Notes: a model not told the origin generated them from the sequence alone. Counted from the first letter of the stretch, positions 45,847-53,995 are shown. The stretch is DNA of 64,000 nt from Iningainema tapete BLCC-T55 (GCF_014698965.1 NZ_JACXAE010000078.1:35313-99312), one strand, 5' to 3'. A program made the numbers and translations.

Positions 45847-45867
45847 TAATCTTAAAAATTAAGATTA
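45847..45867. promoter_or_regulatory. Palindrome in the divergent RND / two-component spacer
   Basis: TAATCTTAA-AAA-TTAAGATTA is a perfect inverted repeat (9-bp arms) in the 293-bp gap between the adaptor gene and the histidine kinase gene. Nothing else recognisable lies in the gap. It may be an operator for the RND operon, with the neighbouring response regulator a candidate binder. Confidence 0.5.
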
Positions 45868-46075
45868 GCCTTTACATGAAGCAGATTTCCTAAGCTGATA
45901 GCCAGAAATTACTAAGATGGATGTGACTTTTTTCCTAGTCCTGAAGTAGCAATTTAGTCGCAAAGACTCTACCCGTACTAGAAAGAAATTTGTTAAACAA
46001 AAGGAAGATAATTAACGTAACGTATCTAATTGCCATACAGTTCGGTTGCACCTGCCGTTCATTTTGGACAGTCCT

Positions 46076-47278
46076 ATGGTTCGCCCAAACTCCCAATCAT
46101 TTCGTCTGTTACTTTATTTAGAGTGGCTGTTATTAGTTACGGCAGCGCTCATCGAAGTCTTGTTTCCTTTCCAGTTATCCTGGCAGTTGCTGCTTCGATT
46201 TATGGCTATAGGTGCTTTCGCTTTCATGGGTTTAAGATTACCAACTGCTCAGTTGGCATTAAAATTGCTATATACGGCTCTGGAATTTGGCTTAATTGTG
46301 CTGGCTGCTACTCTTGATGGCTTATCCACTCGCTCCGTTTTTCTGATGTGTCTGGTGCTAGTGATGCGGAGTTGCCTTATATTCGCTCGAACGGGACAGT
46401 TGAGTGTATTATGCTTAGCTTTCATATCCTACGGAACACTGCACTTGTCAAAACCCATCATTCCGGAGAAGTATAAAGTAGCTGTATGGGATTGGCGATT
46501 GAGTTCCGTTTTGTTGTTTAGCCTCACGCTAGTGTTTGCTTTTTTGTTAATTAATGCCCTGCTAGCAGAGCGGCAAAGTCGAGAGCAGTTGCAGATTGTT
46601 TATCGTGAATTAGAAATTACTCACGAGCAACTGCGTCAGTATGCGCTGCGCATTGAAGATCAAGCAACTTTGCAAGAACGCAACCGAATTGCCCGCGAAA
46701 TTCACGATGGACTTGGACACACCTTAGCCGCCCAAACTATTCAGATTAATAACGCCTTAATATTTTGGCAGTCGAATAGCGACAAGGCATTGACTTTTGT
46801 CAAACAGGCAAAGCAACTGGGTGCTGAGGCGTTGTTGGAAATCCGGCGCTCAGTTTCAGTACTGCGTTCAAATCCTTTGTCAGGACTATCCCTTGAACCC
46901 GCTGTGGAAAAGCTGCTCAACGAATTCCAGCATAACACGGGAATTGAATTGAAAAGCAATATCTATTTACCATTATCTTTACCTACAGAAGTTAACACCA
47001 CCCTTTACCGCATTGTGCAAGAGTCGCTGACAAATATCTACAAGCACGCTCAGGCAAAGACTGTCATGGTTCAACTACAACAGCAGGATCTCGTACTTCA
47101 TCTTTCTATTGAGGACAATGGTAAAGGGTTTAATCCAACTCAAAATACGACTGGGTTTGGATTGCAAGGGATGCGAGAACGAGCCGCAGCGTTGGGTGGG
47201 CAGTTGAATATTTACAGTCAACCAGGTGAAGGTTGCCGCATTTGTGTTTCTTTTCCACTATCTAAGTTACTGCTATGA
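46076..47278 (+). CDS. NarL-type sensor histidine kinase
   Basis: 400 residues from the ATG at 46076. An in-frame TTG at 46046 is less likely. The N-terminal half has about five or six hydrophobic segments and no recognised extracytoplasmic domain. The dimerisation/phosphoacceptor region is NRIAREIHDGLGHTLAAQ (HisKA_3, His about 208), and the ATPase lobe has YRIVQESLTNIYKHAQA and SIEDNGKGFNP, TGFGLQGMRERAAALGG. It autophosphorylates and passes phosphate to the response regulator encoded by the next gene, overlapping by 4 bp. Likely senses a membrane-associated cue such as an efflux substrate, by context only. Confidence 0.92.
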   Translation: MVRPNSQSFRLLLYLEWLLLVTAALIEVLFPFQLSWQLLLRFMAIGAFAFMGLRLPTAQLALKLLYTALEFGLIVLAATLDGLSTRSVFLMCLVLVMRSCLIFARTGQLSVLCLAFISYGTLHLSKPIIPEKYKVAVWDWRLSSVLLFSLTLVFAFLLINALLAERQSREQLQIVYRELEITHEQLRQYALRIEDQATLQERNRIAREIHDGLGHTLAAQTIQINNALIFWQSNSDKALTFVKQAKQLGAEALLEIRRSVSVLRSNPLSGLSLEPAVEKLLNEFQHNTGIELKSNIYLPLSLPTEVNTTLYRIVQESLTNIYKHAQAKTVMVQLQQQDLVLHLSIEDNGKGFNPTQNTTGFGLQGMRERAAALGGQLNIYSQPGEGCRICVSFPLSKLLL

Positions 47279-47916
47279 TTCGGATCTTGTTAGTTGACGA
47301 TCAATTGCTCATCCGTCAGGGAATTAAGAGTCTGCTGGAGTCAAATTCAGATTTACAAGTTATCGGTGAGGCAGAAAATGGGCAAAAGGCGCTAGATGCG
47401 ATCGCCACACTACAACCTGATATTGTACTGATGGATATCCGGATGCCTGTAATGGATGGAGTTGCCGCTACTGCTGTGATCGCTCAACAATATCCTCATA
47501 CCAAGGTGTTAGTTTTGACGACTTTCGATGATGATGAGTACGTCTCCCAAGCGATGCGGCGGGGTGCTAAGGGCTATTTACTCAAGGATACCGAACCAGA
47601 TGAACTGGCAATGGCAATTCGAGCCGTCTACAAAGGACATACTCAACTAGGTCCTGGATTGTTTGAAAAAGCACTTATGCCTGTTGCAGCGCCACCGGCT
47701 GTTGAACAACCAAAAGAATTGGCACTCCTGACACCAAGAGAGTTGGACGTGTTGCGTTTAATGGCTAATGGTGCAAATAATCGTGAGATTGCCTCGGAGC
47801 TTTTCCTTTCGGAAAATACGGTTAAAAATTATGTTACGAATATTCTCAGTCATTTAAACTTGCGCGATCGGACTCAAGCTGCCTTGCTTGCTCATACTTT
47901 GTTCAAAAAGTCTTAA
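47275..47916 (+). CDS. NarL/FixJ-family response regulator
   Basis: 213 residues. The receiver domain has LLVDDQLLIRQGIKSLLES and the phosphoacceptor Asp54 in IVLMDIRMPVMDG. The C-terminal HTH (LTPRELDVLRLMANGANNREIASELFLSENTVKNYVTNILSHL) is of the LuxR/NarL type. It is cotranscribed with its kinase through an ATGA overlap. Fragments of this gene recur as decayed copies at 51114-51297 and 52293-52402. The likely target is the divergent RND operon. Confidence 0.95.
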   Translation: MIRILLVDDQLLIRQGIKSLLESNSDLQVIGEAENGQKALDAIATLQPDIVLMDIRMPVMDGVAATAVIAQQYPHTKVLVLTTFDDDEYVSQAMRRGAKGYLLKDTEPDELAMAIRAVYKGHTQLGPGLFEKALMPVAAPPAVEQPKELALLTPRELDVLRLMANGANNREIASELFLSENTVKNYVTNILSHLNLRDRTQAALLAHTLFKKS

Positions 47917-47966
47917 TGAACATATTTACGACTTAAAGTTTGTCCAATAGCGTTCCACCTACAAGG

Positions 47967-48878
47967 TTAAGAAGAAATATCCTCAGGCATGATTGTCATC
48001 ATCATTTCTTTACTGACTCTAGAATATTTTACAAGTCTGTTTGCCTGCCTCTCGATTGTCTTTTCAAAGATATTTCTCACCAGCCTTCCATTCCCAAACT
48101 TCTTATCTCTATTAACGTATAAGTTAGTTAATTTATTAAGCAATACCGTTTTTGATTTCTCAGTTAACTTGAATTGGTTATGCTCACAAATTTTTTCAAA
48201 AATAGTCAATAACTCGGTAGGACTATAATCATCAAAGTAAAAATACTTATTAAATCTTGACTTGAGTCCAGGGTTGGCATCAATGAATCTTGACATTTCT
48301 TCGCTGTATCCAGCAACAATAACTACTAGCCTATCTCTGTAGTCCTCCATTTGTTTTAGTAAAGTATCTATAGATTCTTGTCCAAAATCATTCTTAGCTT
48401 CTTCTGGCTTTAGTGCATAGGCTTCATCAATAAACAGCACACCGTCTAATGCTTCTGAGATAACTGTGTCTGTCTTGATTGCAGTTTGTCCAACGTATCC
48501 TGCAACTAACCCTGATCTATCGGTTTCTATAACATGTCCTTTAGAAAGTATTCCTAACTGTTTATATATTTGACCCATTAAACGAGCAACTGTCGTTTTC
48601 CCTGTTCCGGGGGGACCACAAAATACTGAGTGCAGTGTTACAGAAATGCTAGCAAGTCCTTTTTCCTGGCGAAGCTTCTGTATATTAAGGAAGTTGATCA
48701 GAGTATTTACCTCATCTTTGACATTCTGCATACCTACAAGATTATTTAGCTGCTCAAGAACAGTTTCCAGATTTGTAGGAACATCAGACTGCTGACTAAA
48801 ACTCTTATTACCAGAGCGTTTTAGCTCTGCTTTCAAAAGCTGTAACTCAGTTTCAATCTCATCCTTCCAAAAAGACAT
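47967..48878 (-). CDS. CbbX/SpoVK-like AAA+ ATPase
   Basis: 303 residues. Walker A CGPPGTGKTTVARLM (about 88-95), Walker B GVLFIDEAYAL (about 146-156), sensor/arginine-finger region GLKSRFNKYFYFDDYSPTEL, and the lid helix NGRLVRNIFEKTIERQANRL are the CbbX-type signature. CbbX remodels red-type Rubisco, while many homologues with unknown clients exist. An N-terminal about 40-residue coiled segment precedes. No cbb or other partner gene is nearby, so the client is unknown. It is convergent with the response regulator gene, 50 bp apart. Confidence 0.87.
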   Translation of the reverse strand: MSFWKDEIETELQLLKAELKRSGNKSFSQQSDVPTNLETVLEQLNNLVGMQNVKDEVNTLINFLNIQKLRQEKGLASISVTLHSVFCGPPGTGKTTVARLMGQIYKQLGILSKGHVIETDRSGLVAGYVGQTAIKTDTVISEALDGVLFIDEAYALKPEEAKNDFGQESIDTLLKQMEDYRDRLVVIVAGYSEEMSRFIDANPGLKSRFNKYFYFDDYSPTELLTIFEKICEHNQFKLTEKSKTVLLNKLTNLYVNRDKKFGNGRLVRNIFEKTIERQANRLVKYSRVSKEMMMTIMPEDISS

Positions 48879-49164
48879 ACTCCATACCCTCTACAACTTA
48901 CAGACTACTTGAACACCGTATTGAAGCCATTCGCTGTCGAGGTTTTCACGAAGATCATTCCTCAATATTCGTTGGCTTCATGTTTAGTATTCCCCGTCAC
49001 CTGTTTAAGGTATCACATTAAATATAAAAAAATACAAAGCCATACAGAAGAAAGCGTGAAGTGATTACGAGCACCTCTCGTACTTTGACAAAATTCAAGT
49101 TTTTCTGCTACTATTATTCTTCGGTCTTAACATTTTTAGAAAAAGCAATTCACTCTCTTCTCAA

Positions 49165-49602
49165 ATGTATGTGTTCGATAGCTGTATTCTGGTTGCTGCG
49201 TTACGCTCTCGGCGGGGCGCTAGTTTTCTCGTTTTGAGCGCCATTCGACAGCGAGTCATTGCAGGGGTTATTTCATCCGCTTTATTCTTAGAGTATGCCG
49301 ATGTGTTGAAGCGAGATCAAAACCTGCAACAGTTTTGGACAACGCCAGAAGAGATCGATGTGGTGCTAGGAGTGCTTGCAGATGTGTTGAAGCCAGTCCC
49401 AATCTATTTTCAGTGGCGACCTCAACTGAGAGATCCCAACGATGAAATGGTTCTAGAATGTGCAATTAATGCCCAAGCATCTGCAATCGTCACCTTCAAC
49501 GAACGAGATTTCTTACCAGCCCCACAACAATTTGGAATTGAAGTGATTCAGCCTGGAGTGTTGGTGCGATCGTTAAATTTAAGGGAGCGTTTGAGCCAAT
49601 AA
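49165..49602 (+). CDS. PIN-domain toxin, copy 1 (antitoxin gene lost)
   Basis: 145 residues. PIN acidic residues are in YVFDSCILVAALRS (Asp4), LEYADVL, RDPNDEMVLECA and VTFNERDF, as in the putative toxin of PIN/COG1569 systems, an RNase that would cleave RNA. Compared with copy 2 it differs at a handful of residues (VISSALFLEYAD for VLSSALLLEYAD, PAPQQ for PAAQQ). Its stop is TAA at 49600-49602, whereas copy 2 ends TGA overlapping the antitoxin ATG, so the same change abolished the antitoxin start. The upstream 80 bp are also duplicated. Confidence 0.88.
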   Translation: MYVFDSCILVAALRSRRGASFLVLSAIRQRVIAGVISSALFLEYADVLKRDQNLQQFWTTPEEIDVVLGVLADVLKPVPIYFQWRPQLRDPNDEMVLECAINAQASAIVTFNERDFLPAPQQFGIEVIQPGVLVRSLNLRERLSQ

Positions 49603-49676
49603 GTTCTTATCCACTGCAATTACCATTCGAGCTAATGCAAGAAGTTCGCCGTTTGGCAGAGGTGAATTGCTCATCC
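49599..49676 (+). pseudogene. Decayed antitoxin gene after PIN copy 1
   Basis: ATAAGTTCTTATCCACTGCA corresponds to the antitoxin start of copy 2 with ATG changed to ATA. Homology continues for about 24 codons (to GCCGTTTGGCAGAGGTGAAT) and then switches to TTGCTCATCCGTC, a piece of the response regulator gene, before a TAA. Start and C-terminal part are gone. Confidence 0.85.
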
Positions 49677-49701
49677 GTCTAAACAGTTGTTACAGGTTAC
49701 T

Positions 49702-50001
49702 TCAATCTTCATCAAAGTGAGCCTCTATATCCATGCGATCATGAAGAATACGAATAATCTCTATCCCTTCGTCAGCTTCACGATAAAAAATTAAATGCCG
49801 CCCGATGTGATATTTTTTATATCCTTCACGAATATCATCACAGGCACGACCTAAGGTAGGCGACTGTGCCAACAGATGAAAACTGGCATCCAGCTTAGAA
49901 AGATAAATATTTCTTTGCTCTCGTCCCCAAGTCTGTTGTGTATAGCGACCAATAGAGCGCAAATCCTGCTGAGCAAGTTTAGTAAGGTGAAAAGACGGCA
50001 T
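49702..50001 (-). CDS. ParE/RelE-family toxin
   Basis: 99 residues: FHLTKLAQQDLRSIGRYTQQTWGREQRNIYLSKLD, PTLGRACDDIREGYKKYHIGRHLIFYREADEGIEIIRILHDRMD, the ParE-type fold with the conserved RILH(D/E)RMD end. It probably poisons gyrase or translation in the absence of its partner. It overlaps its ParD-like antitoxin gene by 1 bp (upstream, same strand), standard antitoxin-first order. Lies between the two PIN copies in opposite orientation. Confidence 0.92.
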   Translation of the reverse strand: MPSFHLTKLAQQDLRSIGRYTQQTWGREQRNIYLSKLDASFHLLAQSPTLGRACDDIREGYKKYHIGRHLIFYREADEGIEIIRILHDRMDIEAHFDED

Positions 50002-50243
50002 TAGGATAACTGTTCCTTGTCCAACTCGTCCAATAGCCCATGTAAGGAATACTCAGCTTTGCCGCTATTCTCACCTTCAATCAATGCCTGTCGCAACGCA
50101 GCCAGCTTTATTTCATGTTCTTCTAGTAACCGTAAGCCAGCGCGGATAGCTTCACTTGCTGAAGCAAAACGCCCACATTCTACCTGACGATTGATAAACG
50201 CCTCAAAATGCTCACCCAATGTCACACTTGTGTTTTTCTGCAT
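50001..50243 (-). CDS. ParD-like antitoxin
   Basis: 80 residues from the ATG at 50241-50243, the usual length. An upstream in-frame start at 50327 would place an operator palindrome inside the gene. The N-terminus MQKNTSVTLGEHFEAFINRQVECGRFASASEAIRAGLRLLEEHE is a typical CopG/ParD ribbon-helix-helix. The tail (GENSGKAEYSLHGLLDELDKEQ) wraps the toxin. It neutralises the ParE toxin downstream and binds the palindrome at 50259-50291 to repress the pair. Confidence 0.92.
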   Translation of the reverse strand: MQKNTSVTLGEHFEAFINRQVECGRFASASEAIRAGLRLLEEHEIKLAALRQALIEGENSGKAEYSLHGLLDELDKEQLS

Positions 50244-50258
50244 CTTCGCGACCACCAG

Positions 50259-50291
50259 TAAGATACCAATATCTAATATATATTGGTATCT
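50259..50291. promoter_or_regulatory. ParD operator
   Basis: TAAGATACCAATAT and ATATTGGTATCTTA are perfect 14-bp arms around CTAAT, ending 15 nt upstream of the ParD start. A strong candidate for TA autoregulation. Confidence 0.85.
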
Positions 50292-50419
50292 TAGCGTCAC
50301 AGATTTTGTCAACCCCAAGGACATCAAATTAAGATTTCATTGACAAAATTCAAGTTTTTCTGCTATTGTTATTATTTTATATTAACATTTTTAGAAAAAA
50401 CAATTCACTCTCTTCTCAA

Positions 50420-50857
50420 ATGTATGTGTTCGATAGCTGTATTCTGGTTGCTGCGTTACGCTCTCGGCGGGGCGCTAGTTTTCTCGTTTTAAGCGCCATT
50501 CGACAGCGAGTTATTGCAGGGGTTCTCTCATCCGCTTTATTATTAGAGTATGCCGATGTGTTGAAGCGAGATCAAAACCTGCAACAGTTTTGGACAACGC
50601 CAGAAGAGATCGATGTGGTGCTAGGAGTGCTTGCAGATGTGTTGAAGCCAGTCCCAATCTATTTTCAGTGGCGACCTCAACTGAGAGATCCCAACGATGA
50701 AATGGTTCTAGAATGTGCAATTAATGCCCAAGCATCTGCAATCGTCACCTTCAACGAACGAGATTTCTTACCAGCCGCACAACAATTTGGAATTGAAGTG
50801 ATTCAGCCTGGAGTGTTGGTGCGATCGTTAAATTTAAGGGAGCGTTTGAGCCAATGA
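50420..50857 (+). CDS. PIN-domain toxin, copy 2
   Basis: 145 residues from the ATG at 50420. An in-frame TTG at 50366 adds 18 unlikely residues. The same PIN fold as copy 1, with nearly identical DNA from about 80 bp upstream (TTGACAAAATTCAAGTTTTT at 50340 matches 49084) to the end. It stops with TGA overlapping the antitoxin ATG (CAATGAG), the order toxin then antitoxin seen in COG1569-type loci. Intact partner gene follows, so this copy may be the functional one. Confidence 0.9.
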   Translation: MYVFDSCILVAALRSRRGASFLVLSAIRQRVIAGVLSSALLLEYADVLKRDQNLQQFWTTPEEIDVVLGVLADVLKPVPIYFQWRPQLRDPNDEMVLECAINAQASAIVTFNERDFLPAAQQFGIEVIQPGVLVRSLNLRERLSQ

Positions 50858-51090
50858 GTTCTTATCCATTGCAATTACCAGAAGAGCTAATGCAGGAAGT
50901 TCGCCGTTTGGCACAGATGAATCAGGTTCCCCCGGAACAATGGTTAATCGCCGCGATCAAACGGCATGTTGCAGCCGAGCAATCTCTCAGTCACTTGTGG
51001 CTTGCAGCAAAATCCGCTGATTATGATCGCTTTGATCAAATTTTGGCAAGAGTACCTGATGTCAATCCCATGCCGGGAGATGAATTGTAG
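50854..51090 (+). CDS. Antitoxin for PIN copy 2
   Basis: 78 residues: SSYPLQLPEELMQEVRRLAQMNQVPPEQWLIAAIKRHVAAEQ, a ribbon-helix-helix-like N-terminus, then a tail LWLAAKSADYDRFDQILARVPDVNPMPGDEL. It overlaps the toxin gene by 4 bp. A decayed 5' piece of the same gene is at 49599-49676 and a decayed 3' piece at 52142-52290. This intact copy may also neutralise PIN copy 1. Confidence 0.82.
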   Translation: MSSYPLQLPEELMQEVRRLAQMNQVPPEQWLIAAIKRHVAAEQSLSHLWLAAKSADYDRFDQILARVPDVNPMPGDEL

Positions 51091-51113
51091 CTTGGACATC
51101 GGTAGTTACTGCG

Positions 51114-51297
51114 ATGATTCGGATCTTGTTAGTAGAGGATCAATTGCTCATCCGTCAGGGAATTAAGAGTCTGCTAGAGTCAAATTCAGATTTATAAGTG
51201 ATCGGTGAGGCAGAAAATGGGCAAAAGGCGCGGTTATGCGAGCACCACACTACAGCCAGATATTGTGCTGATGGATATCCGGATGCCTGTCATAGAT
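51114..51297 (+). pseudogene. Response-regulator gene fragment (copy of 47275)
   Basis: ATGATTCGGATCTTGTTAGT and the following sequence nearly match the start of the response regulator gene, including the preceding AGTTACTGC from the end of the kinase gene. A stop (TTATAA) occurs after about 28 codons, and homology ends near GATGCCTGTCATAGATG. It includes only the first about 60 codons of the receiver domain. Confidence 0.9.
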
Positions 51298-51305
51298 GCG
51301 GCTTC

Positions 51306-51471
51306 ATCTCAAGCTCGCTATCAGGAATCGTGGTAATATCTATGGCAATTTTATCCGGATTGTTCCTTCCCCAAGCAATTGTTTGATTATATTGTTCTTG
51401 TTCTTGGTCAAAATTCCCGCTTCTTGGGCAATCAACGCAGCGGTTCCATTGAACAAAATTGCATCTGCCAT
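51306..51471 (-). pseudogene. Fragment of an unknown gene with a frameshift
   Basis: Minus strand from the ATG at 51469-51471 reads MADAILFNGTAALIAQEAG, then in the next frame NFDQEQEQYNQTIAWGRNN, PDKIAIDITTIPDSELEMK. Both pieces are coding-like and need a one-base shift to join. The frame ends where the response-regulator fragment begins. The family is unknown. Confidence 0.45.
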
Positions 51472-51533
51472 TGTTTATATCTCAGAATTAGAGATTAACA
51501 AGTAGTAAAGTTAACACTAGCGGGAAAAGTGAT

Positions 51534-51806
51534 GCAAGGACAGTTAAGACAGTTAAGACAGTTAAGAAATACTTAATAAATTTTTTAGATTTCGAGAATT
51601 AAATTTTAAGGAAGTAATATTTATAAAAAACCTCCAGTGAATGCGATTACTGGAGGTAGATGCTGAACCAAAATTTGTTTTATCCAATACTAGAAAGGTA
51701 AAACAAATATTAAAAAAGTTAGCACGAGTGAAAAAGGGAGAAAAGGACAGTTAAGACAGTTAAGAAAGTCAAGTAAAACAGTTAGGACAGTTAAAACAGT
51801 TAAGTC
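51534..51806. repeat. GACAGTTAA tandem repeats and hairpin in decayed region
   Basis: GACAGTTAA units are tandem at 51534-51565 and 51745-51806. Between them ACCTCCAGT / ACTGGAGGT form a 9-bp hairpin (51630-51657). No gene was found from 51481 to 52141. Confidence 0.75.
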
Positions 51807-52072
51807 AAAAATCTATCTTAAGAGAGAATTTTTGATATTTCTAAAGCATGAAATTTCAATGTGCGGCGATAGTCAGGAAATCGTATTTTATAACACTTAC
51901 ATTTATTTCTCAACATTAAGAAAAATAAGGGGAACCGATCGCACCCCACCCTACCATTTGCGTGGCGTATATAAAGTACAACTGTAATATAAAGGGGCAA
52001 GTTTTTACCACACCCATATAAAAATCACGGGAATAGCAGCAATGTTGAATGTTAATTTTTTATTAATTATTC

Positions 52073-52106
52073 CTTAAGTGTCTTAACTGTTCTAACTGTC
52101 CTTGCA
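52073..52106. repeat. Inverted copy of the GACAGTTAA repeat
   Basis: CTTAAGTGTCTTAACTGTTC and the following bases are nearly the reverse complement of 51534-51565, making a long-range inverted repeat about 500 bp apart. Confidence 0.75.
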
Positions 52107-52141
52107 CTCAAAGAGGGTTTTTGAAAAACTAGGTAATTAAT

Positions 52142-52402
52142 AATGGTTAATCGCCGCGATCAAACGGCATGTTGCAGCCGAGCAATCTCTGGATCACTTA
52201 TGGCTTGCAGCAAAATCCGCTGATTATGATCGCTTTGATCAAATTTTGGCAAGAGTACCTGATGTCAATCCCATCCCGGAAGATGAATTGTCGCTATCAA
52301 TTGCTCATTCGTTAAGGAATTAAGAGTCGGCTGGAGTCAAATTCAGATGTACAAGTGATTGGTGAGGTAGAAAATAAGCATTCTTTGTTCAAAAAGTATT
52401 AA
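52142..52402 (+). pseudogene. Chimeric remnant: antitoxin 3' piece plus response-regulator pieces
   Basis: 52142-52290 matches the PIN antitoxin from AATGGTTAATCGCCGCGATC to GATGAATTG. 52293-52378 then matches the response regulator around TCAATTGCTCATCCGTCAGG to GAAAATGGGCA with several changes. 52380-52402 matches its 3' end (TTTGTTCAAAAAGTCTTAAT). The middle of the response regulator is deleted. Confidence 0.85.
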
Positions 52403-52691
52403 TTTGTTTTATTTAATTTTCTTATAACTATATTGTTCTTATGTGCCTAAATATTTTTGAAATAAGAATTTACTACTTGCATTTGGACTTATCTTGTGTT
52501 CCAATGATTTGTGGATAAATTCTCAAGTTAGTTACAAAACTAACTCCACTCTTCCATAATTACTGCAAGAAAGCTGAGCTTTTGATTGCAGTGAAAATTT
52601 GGGTATCGAAGTTAATTGTTGGTTTTCAATTTGTTAACCGACTCAAATCTTTGTGAAAACTATCTAAAACTTAGAACAGGAGACATAAAAC

Positions 52692-53150
52692 ATGTTCTTG
52701 AAAAATAGAGCGCTCACAACTATTTTTGCAGCAACATTTGCCTTAGGTTTTGTAAGTGTAGGAACGTCTGCACAAGCAAGAGATCCTAAGCCAGGATTGT
52801 CTTGCACAAATAGTTCATTACAGGGCAGCTATGGCACTCAGTCTTCAGGTTTTTTAAATTCGGGAGCGACTCCATTTAATTTAGCTTTTCTTAATCAATT
52901 TGATGGAAATGGTAACATCACAGGCGTTAATGGCAGTACTAGTGCTGGTGGAGAAATTTCTCAAAATCGCACTAATACTGGCACTTACCAGGTAAATAGT
53001 GACTGCACTGTTACCATCAACTTTGATCGAGCTGATGGTACACAGTCTACGAACTTTGGTGTTATTGTCAATAATGGGAGAAAAATTCTCTACATCAGCA
53101 CAGACCAAGGCTCGAATATTTCTGGAACGATTGAGAAAGTTGGTTATTAA
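52692..53150 (+). CDS. Secreted protein of unknown function
   Basis: 152 residues. The ATG at 52692 follows AGGAGA by 8 nt. A signal peptide ends at AQARD. The mature protein has LSCTNSSLQGSYGTQSSGF then repeated beta strands (FLNQFDGNGNITGVNGST, GTYQVNSDCTVTINFDRADG), a fold often seen in small exported proteins of cyanobacteria and other bacteria. Two cysteines (about 38 and 109) could be disulfide-bonded. First of a cluster of small exported proteins. Role not known. Confidence 0.75.
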   Translation: MFLKNRALTTIFAATFALGFVSVGTSAQARDPKPGLSCTNSSLQGSYGTQSSGFLNSGATPFNLAFLNQFDGNGNITGVNGSTSAGGEISQNRTNTGTYQVNSDCTVTINFDRADGTQSTNFGVIVNNGRKILYISTDQGSNISGTIEKVGY

Positions 53151-53244
53151 GACTTTGAGCTAAGACAGTTGCGTTTCAGTTACATGATTTAATGACTGAA
53201 TAATTAGCGCTCTTCCGTCACTTGGAGGAAAGAAAACAAATGTA

Positions 53245-53382
53245 GGTTAGGTAACCTTTGTGGAAACCTAACCACACCAAAGTTTTTGGCTTGGGCGATC
53301 ATACTTAAGCCGCCTTGCTTGCGAATACGTTGTTCACAAATTTATTGCTAATTGTTAGATCGGTTAGAGAAAACTCTAACCG
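53245..53382. other. Two hairpins between small exported-protein genes
   Basis: GGTTAGGT / ACCTAACC (53245-53273) and CGGTTAGAG-AAAA-CTCTAACCG (53361-53382) are perfect 8- and 9-bp hairpins in the convergent spacer. They share the core GGTTAG. Either may act as a terminator, but neither has a T-run. Confidence 0.5.
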
Positions 53383-53423
53383 GGTATTTGCAACCCTAAT
53401 GCTGGCTTGGTTCACTCAAAGAG

Positions 53424-53651
53424 CTATCTTCGCTCATAGTGACCTGGTATCCATATGCGACCTCGGCGTGTACGCTCCCAATGTCCAGGAACCCACACAC
53501 GTCGCTCAACTCGCCTAGCTACTGTTACTACTGTAGCTGGAGATGAGCGAAAGTGAGGGTTGATAATAACCTGTGCTGCCGATGCTTGTTTTGGTAGGGA
53601 GGCAATAGCTAAGGGTATAACAACTGCCGCACTTGCAATCAACCTTTTCAT
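53424..53651 (-). CDS. Small secreted protein with WxPGHW/WIPGHY motifs
   Basis: 75 residues from the ATG at 53649-53651, with AAAGGAGA 8-9 nt upstream. A signal peptide (LIASAAVVIPLAIASLPKQASA) is followed by a strongly basic tail in which RRVWVPGHWERTRRG and RIWIPGHYERR repeat the YXWXPGHW pattern seen in BcpO-related periplasmic proteins. Divergent from 53996. Function unknown, possibly envelope-associated. Confidence 0.7.
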   Translation of the reverse strand: MKRLIASAAVVIPLAIASLPKQASAAQVIINPHFRSSPATVVTVARRVERRVWVPGHWERTRRGRIWIPGHYERR

Positions 53652-53995
53652 AACTAAATCTCCTTTGGTCAATTATACAACTAAGCCGTTTAAACTTGTG
53701 TTTGGCTTGCTGTTTCAATTTCTAATAATAGAAATTCAAGTTATTAAGCACTAGGGAAAGAAGTACTAAATACAACCATGACTTTAGTAATATTTACACT
53801 AGTAAAAATATCATACATAGCATATTTTCAAAATAAATTTATAGGAAAAAACTAAGTTTTTCGCTGTTAAAAACATGACTTTTTTCATGGTTAAATTTGT
53901 GACTTATGAACCATAAGGGTATTCGGCTATAACTTCTATGATTAACCTAGCTTGAATTCAACAAGCCTCAACAATCACAGGAAGTTAAACCTAAT
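53652..53995. other. AT-rich divergent promoter region
   Basis: 344 bp. CATGA-CTTTTT-TCATG is a short inverted repeat near 53874-53890, followed by AAATTTGTGACTTATGAACC, which shares TTGTGACTT with the elements near 1030 and 26693. No coding frame is credible. Confidence 0.4.

Noticed and set aside
53315..53518. 67-codon plus-strand frame antisense to the WxPGHW gene
   Set aside because: Passes through a hairpin and the coding region of the better-supported minus-strand gene with a ribosome-binding site and signal peptide.
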